NCBI GenBank assembly: GCA_022539475.1
Contig: VCMS01000198.1
Coordinates: 37,939 to 101,938 of the forward strand
DNA from: Gracilaria domingensis
Taxonomy: Eukaryota > Rhodophyta > Florideophyceae > Gracilariales > Gracilariaceae
Length of the DNA stretch: 64,000 nucleotides
Direction of reading: 5' to 3'
The notes below the pieces were generated by a model. That model searched no databases, was not told the DNA's origin, and was given only the letters and a program-made list of their open reading frames with translations. Each line of letters opens with the position of its first letter. Within the stretch, counting starts at the first letter, position 1. Positions 34,605-45,850 of the stretch are shown here, piece by piece. The translations under genes were made by a program, and so were the position numbers.

Positions 34605-36746
34605 AGATAATCAAGTTTTTTGGCAAACGATGGAACCCGGATTTATATATCTCAGATCCTCTCCCTGGGCACTGAATGGATAGCATGGATAGGTGATGAA
34701 TAAGAGATGAAGCAGATTCCAACATGGGCCAAAAAGTGGCACTCATGGAAACTCTGTCTCAGCCTTCGTTAAAATGGCTGATATTCAGCGCCTTCGAAGA
34801 GCTCACCGGAATGATGGTAAGTACGCGAACTTTACCGTGACAAGCCGGCGCGCCACTCTCTACATTCAGCTGAAAGAGAAGAAAGATGGATGGAGCTAAC
34901 CAGAATATTTTGCTTCCTCGACGGGGGAGTAGCGATGCGGGTGTGCGAACTCTGTCCTTGGTGGTGGGACTGACAATAGAGGTCATATTGGACGATGTTA
35001 CGGACGTGCTCCTTCATCTCCTGCCGTTAGTAATGGCAGCTTTTCTCTCCAAAGTGAAGACAAGAGCACATCCATAGGAGCGATTGTTTGAGAATTGAAG
35101 AGTGATCGGGATCGCCGACGAGACGAATACTCACCATCTTCAGCCTTGTTGGAGTGGCAAGGGCAACCATTTCGATCCAGTCTCCTCCTGCTGGGACACC
35201 ATTCGCAATCTTGTGAAATGCGGCCTGTAGATGGATGGCTTTTACAGGATCTTCGTTCCGGACGTATTCGGATTCCTGTGCTGCGACAATCTCGATCGCG
35301 AGTTATCAAAGAAGGACTGGTGGGAGAAGGCGCAGATGCAGATGCTTTCGTGTATGAGCCTTGGAAGCGCCCAGCTTAGAAAAAGTGGCGTTCAGCCATA
35401 TCTTCTTGTTCCGTAGCGACAAGGAACCTACGTGGGCATTGTATAGACGGCTTAGAAGAGCGCTTTTGGTGCTATGTTCATGATCGTGCTCCAATAGGTG
35501 CACAGAGAAGAGGAATGGACGACTTGGAAAGATGTCGACATCATACATAAGATCGAAGAGTGAATGAGTACCTACTAGTCATCAATAATCGACAGGCATC
35601 ATTCGGGAAGTGACTTGGAAAAGGGTTTCGATGTCAAAAGGTTTCATGGTTCTCATAATTGCCGGTCTGTTGGACTATCGTTAAAAAACGATGGATCACG
35701 GACATGCGTTCATTAGGTTGCCTTGAACGTATCGACGACTACATTACATTGGCGGTATGCGTTCTTGGTAGACAATCAAGAGTCATGCAACTGCGTACTA
35801 GTTCAAACCAAGTTCCATTTCAATGAAACTGTGTGGTATTGTGGAGAAGTGTTCGTTATCATTCCCGCTCTGCCAAAATATGTGTTCATCAAGTTATGTT
35901 GTTTTACCTACCGGTATGCATTGACTACAATCAATACATTATGTATTTCTGCTCGATACATCTCCCATACTGCACCGAACAGACGTCTTTCGATCAACTA
36001 TACTGACTACTCTGTGCCGTGACGCTCATTCATTGGATTTGCGATAGGTGAATGCGTCCATCATTATCTTCCAATTACAAATTCAATACATTTGCAATTC
36101 ATAGACGTGTTCCAGCTGTCTGTTGAGGGTGTATTGAGAGCTCTATTGAAAAATCTATTGAATTTTGGCAAATCAAATAAAGTCAAAAAATTGAAATCTT
36201 ATCAAGTAAATACATTGTTAATCTATTGCAAATGTACATTTTTTATTTCCGCCTGGGTCAGCCTGGATGGAACATGTCGTCATCCAACGCTGTTCCACCC
36301 TTTGATCACAATTCCAACTAAACTGAACTAGATTAATGCCACCCGTTCAACCATAGATTTCCTATGCGCACCCTGCGCTTCCTTCTGCAGTCGAACCAGC
36401 CGGAAACGAACGCGCTCCTCAACGATTCGTCATGAACAAGATCAAAGTAGATTGGATACTGCGCACCTTTATCGCTCACAGTGCTCCGCTGCAGAAGTTT
36501 GAAACACTGGACAAGACATGCGAAACTGTAGCTAACCGCGCAATAGACACGTTACGAATAGCATGCTAGTTCATGAGCAATGCATATCCGGCATGTCCTG
36601 GCGTCCCAGCTACATGAAGTGTATATCAACTGAGAACGTTCGCAACACAGTCAATTCAGTTTATGAATTGTTCAAGAAAGTCATAGCCTATGCGGACACT
36701 GAGTGTCCGCAGATACTGTACACGACAGCGACGGCTCCCTTGTACT
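34605..36746. other. Region without a recognised gene
   Basis: Short frames on both strands only. It could include the 3-prime part of the CACTA element, but no terminal repeat or second gene was recognised. Confidence 0.4.
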
Positions 36747-37160
36747 GCCCTACAAGAAATTTTTCAATTTTGTGAGTGCAAATGGAGTGCATCTTTCGGG
36801 GTATTAAGCCTCCAACTGCAATCCACGCTATCCGCGTTCCAATGTGACACCCTTGGCAGGGCATTTTAATTTTTTTAATAGTTTATTTTATTATTGTGAG
36901 TGCGCGTGGAGTGCAAACTGAGATCGTGGGGGGCAAATTACGGACAATGTGGGCGCAGATGGAGTGCAACATGTATCGCGTGCACTCCAAGTGGGCTCCA
37001 TGTGCTTAGCAGGCGTCCTCCAATGTGACACGGCGAAATTAGGCTGCAATCGCACATTGCTCGCACTCAATGCGCCATCCGTTTGGCATCCATGTATCAT
37101 CCATTGGTGCCATCCAACCTCAAATTGCACTCCCCTTTTTCCAAAAATTTCTCATAGGGC
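36747..37160. mobile_element. 414-bp MITE-like element with about 40-bp imperfect TIRs
   Basis: The left end GCCCTACAAGAAATTTTT (36747) is mirrored by AAAAATTTCTCATAGGGC ending at 37160, and the homology extends inward to GAGTGCAA (left) and TTGCACTC (right). The interior repeats the word GGAGTGCA in both orientations. No ORF. No clear target duplication. Confidence 0.6.
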
Positions 37161-37544
37161 TGGCGCGCAACAAGGAAAATGATGCCCAGCACGTTCTGGA
37201 CCAGGATGTGTCTGACTATAAGCACGAAATTCCTAAAAGAGTACAAACTACAGAAGACGGGGCCGAGCGTGTGCTTTCGAGAGCGCAGGAGTCACGTGCA
37301 CAGAAGGCTAAACGAGAAAGACAAGAACTAGAAATCTTTGAAAAGAACAAAAAAAGGCGAGAGCAAGCCCTCTTGGCTGGAGAGAAGCGCTGAACATCAA
37401 CCGAGCTGCAACACTTACGTCCACAAACCCGTATAGCGATGCTGCAATCTCCAGCGCTTCATTGTAGCCGGGACAGAGTGAGCAGTTTGAAATTCTTGTG
37501 GACCCCTTTGCTCAGAGCCACAACCTGAGTCCACAAGATCTTGC

Positions 37545-37628
37545 GAGTCGGAGGGTAAAGGGGGCGGTAATGGCGTCCTAGGCTCTAATGCCTAAGACCC
37601 CATTACCGTCCCCTTTACCCTGCGACTC
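37545..37628. repeat. 39-bp-arm hairpin with 6-base loop
   Basis: Arms 37545-37583 and 37590-37628 pair at 35 of 39 positions around the loop TCTAAT. The arm contains GAGGGTAAAGGGG and CGGTAATGG. The structure is a strong foldback; it could be a tiny MITE or a small-RNA precursor. Confidence 0.75.
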
Positions 37629-37959
37629 TCTAAGCATTGACGCGTACTTGCTGGAAGATTATGAGGTGGTTAGCAACAGCGCGGCGGAGAGTGGTACGGT
37701 ACGCTGGACTCCTGCAACTGCTTCATCTGGGACAAGTAACTTTGCTTTGACCACATCGGCGGGAGACAATTGAATTCCTTTCATCGATATTACTTGTTCA
37801 CGGCGCCATGAGTTCGAGTGCAAAGTTCCCATCGAAGCGAGCCGTAGGCGAGCGTTGCGAAGGACTTCGCGAACAAAACCATATGATTGACATCTCTTCA
37901 ATCTCGTCATGGTTCTCTCTTCCGCACTGAGACGCAATCTTCTCCTCGTAGCGCCATCT

Positions 37960-38740
37960 GGGCTGCAGCGCGTATCACTTTCTATCAAACTGCCAATGGA
38001 AAAGCATGACCACGTTCGTGTTTGCCACACGGAAAAGACTTTTCTTAAACGGCTATCGACCCAAGAATAAACGAAACCAGTTGTTGATGAACCTAATGCC
38101 CCATTCGTTTACCATGCGTTGTTTGCGAATCAGGCTGTTGTGCTCCGCTCAGTACATCCAGAGAGTATTTTCGTTCTTATTTTACGGCACGAAAAGGTCG
38201 AGGCTACCGAAAAATCCAATGTCAGCCACCCCGTGGTGACCTGGGAAGATATATAAACCTGTTTACCCAAACAGTTCTGACATTTTGTACATGTTTTGGT
38301 CGCTTTCGGCCCCTTTTCGGAGATTTCTTTGCGTAAAAAGCGACCATAAAGATTGCAGAACACAAGGACAGAGAACGCATGTGCTTTCTCATAACCGTCG
38401 TAAGCACGCTCGTGTTCATTGTTATCCTTTGCTCTCCACCTCTTGTTCTTATTTCCATCCATCCAAGAAAAAGGTAAACTTTGGAAACCCAATCATCAAC
38501 ACCTTTATCTCTGCCTGCTTTTCTCATCAGTCCAATGCATGAGCTCTGGATCTTGTTGGTCGAAAGTCCTGAACAAAGCGTAGAGAACATGCCTAGAATA
38601 ATTGGAGACAGTTCCCGACGAAACTCTATAGCAATAGGCCCCCTTCTCGATGCCGCAACCACCCTCGTTTGACCCTCCTAACATGTCCAAGAACATAAAT
38701 AACATCTCTTTTCCTGTCAATCTTCGACGTGTAGACACTT
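37960..38740 (-). pseudogene. Harbinger-type transposase relic
   Basis: Reverse fragments in different frames follow the order of a PIF/Harbinger DDE nuclease. N-terminal: FLDMLGGSNEGGCGIEKGA with VSSGTVSNYSRHVLYAL (38505-38738), the helix-turn-helix region. Next is WMDGNKNKRWRAKDN with YEKAHAFSVLVFCNLYGR (38340-38460), matching the family's GxxDGT and PDG first-Asp blocks. Last is RMVNEWGIRFINNWFR (about 38060-38110), where EWG carries the catalytic Glu. A TAG at 38055-38053 sits where a Trp is expected before PFKKSLFRVANTN. Frameshifts and stops make it non-functional. N-terminal frames may extend to 39034. No TIRs were found, and it is a different copy type from the element at 47.3 kb. Confidence 0.6.
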
Positions 38741-40059
38741 GTATATGACCTTCAAATTCACTTCTAACATCTAGAGACTGCTCCAGTCGCTCCTGTACTG
38801 GCGCATGAAGTGCGTGGAGTCCTCTTGCGACATGTGAACTTTCTTCACAAACAGATATACATCTGGTTCATGTACACATATGTCTTTGTAGACATTCTTA
38901 GAAACTCTCTTTGCGGAAAGAGTTTTTATTCCGTCTCTCGCATTTCCCCTACCAGGGTATGCTTCTGCTTGGTCTTGTTTGTCTAAGTTGACATCTCTTT
39001 GAAGTGCCTTCGCAAGCACTGCTCCTTCATTCACAAGTATGCCCGTATGGGCAGCAGTTTCTGAAACCTGCTCTAAGAGCAGAGCAGGAAGAAGCAGCTT
39101 TTCCCCCTCTATCTTCAGAAAAGAGAAGTACTTTGCTTGAGTCTTTAGACAAAACTTGAAAGTGATCTAGCGGTATCATACGATGATCGCCCTTATTTCA
39201 AAAATTGCAAACTGCCGGGATTCTACTGTTTAGCTCTTTAGCTGAGAATCCTTAATTCAAAGGTCCTAATAGAATGATATGCTTAAGGATAACCCTTACT
39301 TGTCGAATAGACATTAGTGGAATAAAATAAACTGTTTACGTGAAGTATTGTTAACAGTTCTACTGCATACCCCTCGCTACACAGCGATACTGTGAAAGAT
39401 TCAAACCGATTCCTCGATAACTCTACTCCCTGGCACGCAATTTCAGATATGTGTACAACGGCTCAGAATAGGAATAAAGGCCTTTCAAATGATACTACGC
39501 TCGTATAAATCAAAGCATGCAAAGTGGCTCAAGACCAGCACAACATTACTATCTCTAACAAAGGCAAGAACGCATAAAAATCAAACGCTACGTTTCATAC
39601 AAACAAGCAAAAAAGCAAAACAGAGAACTTGGCTTTCACTGATCCCACACAATATCGCGCTCGGTGCGCAGAAGGCGATCATTGTCCTGAACAGTGATAT
39701 TGTTCATCCCTTGAATATTCATCATCCCCTCCACAGCGCGATCACGAGCAGCATGTGCTGCGGCAGCGCGATGGCGCTCTAAGCGGGTTTCCCGCGGGTG
39801 GGCAAACAACGTTTCACGCTGTGAAGCTAGCTCCACCAAAGGACGACGATCAGCAGCAGATGAAAAGCAGAGCGATCTTTTTGACCTCGTCAACAGCGTT
39901 TGAAGCCCTGAATTGCCCGTCAGATAGCAACAATGTTTCGACAGGACACGCACGGTTCCTAATTTATCAACTTCACTCTCATGAACGAACGAACGAGAAT
40001 TGGTTCAGTATGAATCAACCAAAGCCAGTAAGGTCAGTTGGTCGACCCCCTGTTTTTTC
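38741..40059. other. Region without a recognised gene
   Basis: Reverse frame 38771-39034 may be the N-terminal remnant of the adjacent Harbinger relic. Reverse frame 39636-39953 lacks an ATG and a known family. Otherwise nothing is supported. Confidence 0.35.
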
Positions 40060-40407
40060 TCAAGGGATACCGATTGTTCGACCTCGACCTCGATACCCTT
40101 TGACATATTTCCAATTACCGGTCTGACGAAAGCCACTTCTTATATTCGCGTACACCAACGACTCTGAGAGAGCAATCGTGATTGCTTCAGCGATGTCGAA
40201 CACATCCAGAAAAGACCGCGTCCTAGATAAACGTGTAGAGCAAACCCGCAAATCGGTAAAATCCCGTGGGATGCTTATCATATCCACGATGGTAGTCCCG
40301 GAACATTGAGAAGTGAAGTTATGAGGAGCACCATGACGTGGATCCGGACCCGGAATGTGTACATATGTACCACTATTTGGTTGTCTGGATGGAGTGAATC
40401 TTTTCAT
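40060..40407 (-). pseudogene. Short ORF with pogo-like C-terminal motif
   Basis: Reverse frame of 115 codons from a true ATG at 40407. AEAITIALSESLVYANIRSG is followed by FRQTGNW, resembling the pogo/CENP-B-type transposase ending in which NIxxGFRxTGI follows the third acidic residue. The upstream DDE core is not visible, so this would be a truncated relic. Other explanations are possible. Confidence 0.25.
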
Positions 40408-40444
40408 ACTTTTTAGAAATACCCCTTGGGTTTTGGTCCGACAT

Positions 40445-41535
40445 TGTCAGGACTGCCCGGGACGGGAGGTGCACATGAGGTCCTTAGATTAATCTATTAT
40501 TTAGATATTCGTCATAACCCTCTACAGGGCCGCTAATTCTACTACTTAGGTGATGGCTCACCACCATCACCCACCTAGTAAAGGTAACCCGGTATGCGGC
40601 TCTAGCTATTTCGCCTGCGCGACGACTCCAAATCCTTGCGGAGCGAGTTACCGCAGCACGGTCTAGTTATCCCCGGGCTCCAAACAGGAGAGTGCACGCA
40701 GTGCATACCATCATTGGTCTTGCTTTTCTTTTGTTTTTCTTGTGACTCGTGGGGTGGACATATCTTTGTTTACCGACCAGTACTATCTCTCCGCCCCAGT
40801 ACTTTGGTTTCTTTCTGTTCTTTCTTTTGTTTCTACCATTGGTCTGGTTTATTAACGCCTACTATTATTTGGTTGTTCCACCTTTGGATATCTACATTGA
40901 GTATAGCTACCATCGCTGGTCATGGCATCTTTACAATACTGTGTCACCTTTGCTTTGTTTTCCCGTTCCATTAATCTTTCCCAACCCTGTGGTATAGCCT
41001 GAAGTCCTCCTGGATTCACACCCACACCGGAGGATACGGGGTGCGCTGTCGCTGTGCGAACCTCTCTTGAGAGCAAGGATTCGAACTGCCTCAGTGGCTT
41101 TTTCCTTCCTGGGACTGCTCAACATATTGGTTTCCCGATCTAGAAACTTAAGAACGGGTTAACGACAGTTGGTATGAATTGTTGTTGATCGTTTTCGATT
41201 GGTTTCTTGTTTTCCAGCTTGGATATCTTTGTTGCCTTCGTTGCCATTGTTTGGCCTTGGTTTGTTGCTTTTACTGATGTAAGCAGTCGGAACAGATTCA
41301 GTTGACATGGATAGCGTTTCAGAAAGATCTCGAGAATGTTCGAACCGCTCCGCAACCGGCGCGTCGAAGCAGGTGTCGCGGAATCCTACGCAGTAAAAGC
41401 CGACATCGGTTCAAGTAAAACAGACCCCGGATGTCCCGGCTAAGTGTGGAGCAACGGCTTACCGCTATCGGATGCATCATGCCGCTCATAATGAGATGGT
41501 AACGATGGCCGGTGACGTGGCGAAGATATGAAAAC
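40445..41535 (+). mobile_element. 5-prime fragment of a Ty3-type retrotransposon (LTR, PBS, start of gag)
   Basis: A probable LTR from TGTCAGG (40445) to CTCAACA (41124) is followed three bases later by TGGTTTCCCGATCTAGAAAC (41128), nearly the same as the primer-binding site of the large element at 53262 (TGGTCTCCCGACCTAGAAC). A leader and an ATG at 41307 follow, opening a gag-like start (MDSVSERSRECSNRS) with an in-frame TAA about 31 codons in. The fragment ends near 41535 where a second retroelement begins. A hairpin near 40550 (GGTGATGG...CCATCACC) lies in the LTR. Confidence 0.55.
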
Positions 41536-41689
41536 TCCCTTTAATTTTGGGCAATTTTTGGAGCGTTTTAACGAAGCCTTGATATGTAAATCCTCTGTAG
41601 GAAGTGTATAGTAAGTGGAATAGTTGGCCACGTGTGGAGGTTGGCCTGCAGATAGTTGTGCCACACCGGCTGGGAATTACCCCACCCCC

Positions 41690-41891
41690 TGACAGTGGGT
41701 TGTCCACGTGTAGAACCCTCGGGAGGTGTGCACCGTAGACATAGTAATAGTATATATGCTCGGGTGATCTCACCCTTGAGCTTCCAAGTAAATGGACAAC
41801 TGAGTCGACACTCAAGTCGAATCCTGTTCAGGATCGGGCTATAGTAGCTTGCTGCCTACGTAGGTTTACGACTCCATCTGGAGAGTAACCA
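41690..41891 (+). repeat. 202-bp LTR of a second retrotransposon
   Basis: It starts TGACAGTGGGTTGTCCACGT, shared with the relic at 16422 (reverse), and ends CCA. Four bases on, TGGTATCGGCACTAC (41896) is a primer-binding-site candidate. The 5-bp target duplication cannot be tested because the other end is missing. Confidence 0.5.
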
Positions 41892-42372
41892 CGACTGGTA
41901 TCGGCACTACTACCCCTCAGGGTCACTAAGGAAGCACTTGTCTTGCCGTCTTTGGATCTTTAATTTTCTTTACCGCTGTGTCGGTTGTCTTTTGTTGTTT
42001 CTTGTTTTGTTTTCGTTGTTGATTCTTGTTGTCGCCACTCTGTCGAGTCTTGTTGTTTACACTTGTTCATCTGGTTCAGGTATCGCTTCCGCCTCAGTAT
42101 TGGGTTTACTCTTGGCGCCTCTGAGTGCGTCGCTCCGCTGTCGGACCTGTTCCCGCCGGTTGGCACGGTCCGTAGCTCCGCTCCGGTGGTTTCTACCGTG
42201 AGCTGTCCCCGGTTTACACGGTCCCCTTTTTCTTCCCTTTGTTCAGGTTCGGATCACACTCCATCTCTGGATCTGCACCGTTCTTTGCATCCCACCTCTG
42301 TAGGTATAGCCAGTCACCGTCTCCGGTTTACACCCGGCTTGTCACTCGACTCGAGCACGGACAGAGGGTTCT

Positions 42373-43574
42373 ATGGCTGAGTCTACCTCTCATACGGAGT
42401 AGGACTCGGACATCCTAGTCGAGATTCCCCATAACGTTTATCGCATGGTTTTGATCTACGCTAACCAGGCTGGTAGATTGGCTGTGATATCTACCCATTT
42501 GGGTTCTCTCGCACAGGAGGTTGAACAGTTGAGTACCCATGTGCAAGTTCTCCGTATATCGAATACCGATCATCTGCAGAATATTCAGACTCTCCGAGCT
42601 CGTTTCGAGGAAGCCCAAGCTAGGGATATTAGTTCAGAACTACGCACCATTCGTAAGGATATTAATTCTATTTTGGAAGGTGTCGGTGGTCCGACCATAT
42701 TCGTATCGAACATCGAAACTCGTTTCGAGACTTTCCAGAGTATGATGGAGCGATCCCAGAGTCGCATCGATACACTCGAGGCTACTTTCCGGGCAGATGA
42801 AAAGTTCATCGCTGGCCGAACAAGTGAAGATGCCCGCCATCGGGTTACAATCTGTCATTCTTCTAAAAAGTTCCGAAGGACCGACCGACTACCTATGAAG
42901 ACCGTTTGGTTCGTTCTGACTCTAACCCGGACACTTCTACTACTTCATCATCTGACTCGTTCCATGATGGATATCGTGACCGCCGCGAACGACCGACACG
43001 GTCTAAGTTTACTTATGCTGCGCACGCTACCATCATGATCGGCGAGAAGGATAGGAAGCACATTGGACTCAAGGAGTTGAAGCAATATAACATTCTGTTT
43101 CGGAAACTGTTATCGTATCGATATTATCGCTTAGAAGATTCGCCACTTGATCGTGCTCCTCATGGGACAGGTCGTGTGAAGGACTGTATCAGGAGGATGG
43201 GCCCCACTCTGAAGGAACACGCTCTCAATGGTGAAGACCCATTTTTGGTACTGGACTTCCTCGCCCGTTTCGAATCGGAAGCCGACATACTGATGATGAG
43301 TGAAGCCCAGACTTTCGTGGCACTACCATATTTCTTTAAAGGAATGGCTGGACATCAGTTGTGCTCCGTCATGGGAGTTTCCCGTGCCTCGGAGGGAGGT
43401 GTAACTTGTTGGCTGGAAGCTGTTCAATACCTTCTGAGGATATACGCCACTGGTACTGTGATCCACTCTGACATCTTGGTCTTACGCACTACAAAACAGA
43501 AATTTGGAGAAACGGAAACGCTTTATTCGACTCGCCTGCTTCGACCAGATCCGTTAAATCGCCGCTACAGTTAG
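42373..43574 (+). pseudogene. gag-like polyprotein of a truncated LTR retrotransposon
   Basis: Gag forms the cytoplasmic particle in which reverse transcription occurs. The frame opens at ATG 42373 about 480 bases after the putative PBS and meets TAG at 42400-42402. It continues with a coiled-coil region (HLGSLAQEVEQLSTHVQVL, then a second heptad-rich part) to about 42905, then shifts into another frame carrying a Ser/Thr-rich linker and a capsid-like domain (DPFLVLDFLARFESEADI, EAVQYLLRIYATG). The capsid part resembles, in layout, the gag of the large element at 54.6-55.0 kb (DPITVLKFLSAFKTAC, NHLLETYATDE). It stops at TAG 43572-43574 and no pol follows. A piece of a transposase gene abuts it, so the retroelement is truncated there. 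Confidence 0.55.
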
Positions 43575-43593
43575 GAAAGAGAATCGCGTCACG

Positions 43594-44184
43594 ATGAGTA
43601 TCTTTAGTTCTGTTCTAGAGGCGAGCATTTTGAATGCAAGCGCATTACTCCACGCCATTTCGAGGGAAGGAGAAAATATTATGGATGTTTCATTTATGAA
43701 GAGAAGCATTATAATGCAGCTTGTGGCAGAACATGCAGAATATCAGCAGCAAAAAGCGTCGCTGGCAAATGTTATTCCACCGCTTCCTGTCGTAAGGAAT
43801 CGCACTCTTCAGACACCTTCGAAGGCAAGATCGCAAATAATACTTGAGACGCACGGTAAGAAAAGCGTACATTGCTCCATGTGCAATCTGTTGACTTCCA
43901 AAGGGCGGAGCAAGTACACGATATTCTCTTGCAGTGAATGTCGGAGGGGTTTCCATGTCAACTGCTTTTCGTTTCCCACAATAAGGATCTGTTTCGTCAA
44001 GCAAGTCTCGACAAATGCAACGCAATCCTATCAGCCGAACGTTCCCAACTGTCGAAGAACCGCCGTAAGTGATGAAACAAATCTACGTCTTCTATTCCTA
44101 CGGCACGACTACAATGTAAGAAATGACATAATTCCTCCTTGTACCCGATATAAGCTCCATCCCGATCCGTCCATATATTTCTGA
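43594..44184 (+). pseudogene. C-terminal fragment of a piggyBac-like transposase with Cys-rich domain
   Basis: 196 codons from ATG 43594. SVLEASILNASALLHAI resembles the last hydrophobic helix of DDE_Tnp_1_7 enzymes. FMKRSIIMQLVAEHAEY follows, then CSMCNLLTS...CSECRRGFHVNCF, a C-x2-C...C-x2-C...H-x2-C array like the C-terminal finger of piggyBac transposases that binds the TIR. The catalytic core is missing: the truncated gag region ends 20 bases upstream, suggesting the retroelement replaced or interrupted it. Alternative: an unrelated finger protein. Confidence 0.4.
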
Positions 44185-44329
44185 TTGCCTCCAGAGCATA
44201 CTGCGGTAGTCGCACTCTTTTTCATTTTCCAAGGAAACCATATCGTTCATAAACATAGAACTTCCTAGCAAAACCCATTTTCATTGAATTATCATGCGGC
44301 GGTAAATGAAATTGATGCCTTTCAATAAA

Positions 44330-44510
44330 ATGTAAGGGCACTTTCGAGGAATTTAAGTTTTTCAAAAAATCACAATCATGGAAATGTTAGTAAAACAAAA
44401 ACGTACTTATTTTTCAATGACGTTGGTCATATTATCTTACTATGACAGTCATCTTTTCTGCAAGTCTGCTGACATCCCTTTTAGTTTCCCCTTAACGAGT
44501 TTTGCCTGGG
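44330..44510 (+). repeat. Repeat shared in inverse orientation with the right end of the window
   Basis: TGTAAGGGCACTTTCGAGGAA near 44332 and the following 170 bases match the reverse complement of 63830-64000. Shared words include TTTTTCAAAA, CAATCATG or TATCATG, TCTGCAA and CCTTAACGAG. At 63.8 kb the sequence leads into the tyrosine-recombinase gene, so the 44.33-kb copy is probably a fragment of the same repeat family. Confidence 0.65.
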
Positions 44511-45104
44511 ACTTATATGCCTGCTTTCGCCCGTTGTTGTTTTTCGGTCAACCAACAGATGCAGGATACTCTGAGACAGTTTTCTCAACGACATTGGACC
44601 CAAACTGAGTCCAATAACAGGAAGTTCCCCCACACTTACTAAACGCTGCATCTTTGTTATGACACTTTAGTTCACGTATATTCAACGTGATCTCTTCTTT
44701 TCTATCCTGGGATTGATACCCATGCTGTAAAGACGGCAATTTTGTTTGCTGGTCACTCACTTTGTTGCACGCTCATTGCCCTACAGTGTGCTCATCAAAG
44801 CCCGACGCGTTATCTGTAACCTCAGCGGCGTCTTTGCCAAGGTTTCTTTAAGTATGCCCGTCCATGCAAAACGTAGTAAAAGAGGATCGTTTAACCAGCT
44901 GGAGCTCCAACAAAGGCGGAACAACACACTTATACAAGTTCTAGCTGATAGGACGAGAAAGATCGGGTAAGGTTTCTCTCGTCGTGCAGGCCCACACGTT
45001 TTTAGAGAAGCAGCTTACATTCTATTGGTCGCATAAGAATCGTAGATGATAGCTGTAGAGCAAAACGCCCTGGAGAAGGATGGACCGAGGCGCTTTTCAT
45101 AGTT
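44511..45104. other. Region without a recognised gene
   Basis: Short frames on both strands, no known family, no repeat recognised beyond the flanking ones. Confidence 0.4.
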
Positions 45105-45850
45105 TGTTGATCCGTTACTGGCTTCGACACCTCATGTTATGAGAGGCTACTGTAGAGATGGCCCTATTTTGGGGTATGCCTAGAAAAGTTAGTGTTTCTG
45201 CACACGTGTGCCGAGTTGGCCCGATGCCGGGGGCGCCGTGGCAAGCCTGCTACGGTTTCACAAGTGTAGGGTGTTGTCCGGCAGCGCCGGATAGTTAGTT
45301 TTTAGTTGATATTTTCAAGTGCTCTATATAGGTGGCGGCACTTGCCGCTACTGTACGGGAAGTAAACCTCAAGGAGGCCTTTGGCTCTAGCTTCTTGCAG
45401 CGTGCGAACGGTTCTTCGTCCCTAACCGGGCTATACCGCCGCATCCCCGGAGTTGCTATCCACCTCTGTCCCCGAGGAGTTCTAGACCGTCGTTACGACA
45501 TCTTTCTGTTGTTTTGTTATTATTTCCGTCATACGGCTCTTGTTTCTCTGCCCCGTTATACAGGTTTGGCTCGCTAGTCTCGGTATTTCTTCCCGTTTAT
45601 CACGAGTCAGTGCTCCGCAGTGCGGCTCGTTTGCTGATCCATTTTTGCCCTCTACCGTTGGGCTGGATACCCCCACTACCTGTGGCTCACCGAAACATCC
45701 GGATACCTACGCCGATTCTTCCCCTTTACCTCTGACTGCACGCTCAGATCGGGGCCATCCGGACTTACACCCGGCATCGCGCTGGCCCTATCATGGGGTT
45801 CCACTGCTGCATCTACCTCCATAGAGAGCAAGTCCCGAAGACCCGGTCGT
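45105..45850 (+). mobile_element. Retroelement LTR/leader fragment, inverted partner of 18.05-18.79 kb
   Basis: Full-length match to the reverse complement of 18048-18790 with the same order of landmarks. The LTR-like part includes a TATA-like CTCTATATAGG (45324). The final 100 bases resemble the leader and gag start at 42.2-42.4 kb. The gag remnant, if any, stops at once. No target duplication was identified. Confidence 0.75.

Noticed and set aside
41070..41100. GATTCGAAC resembling a tRNA T-arm
   Set aside because: The flanks do not form the other tRNA arms; the site lies inside an LTR.
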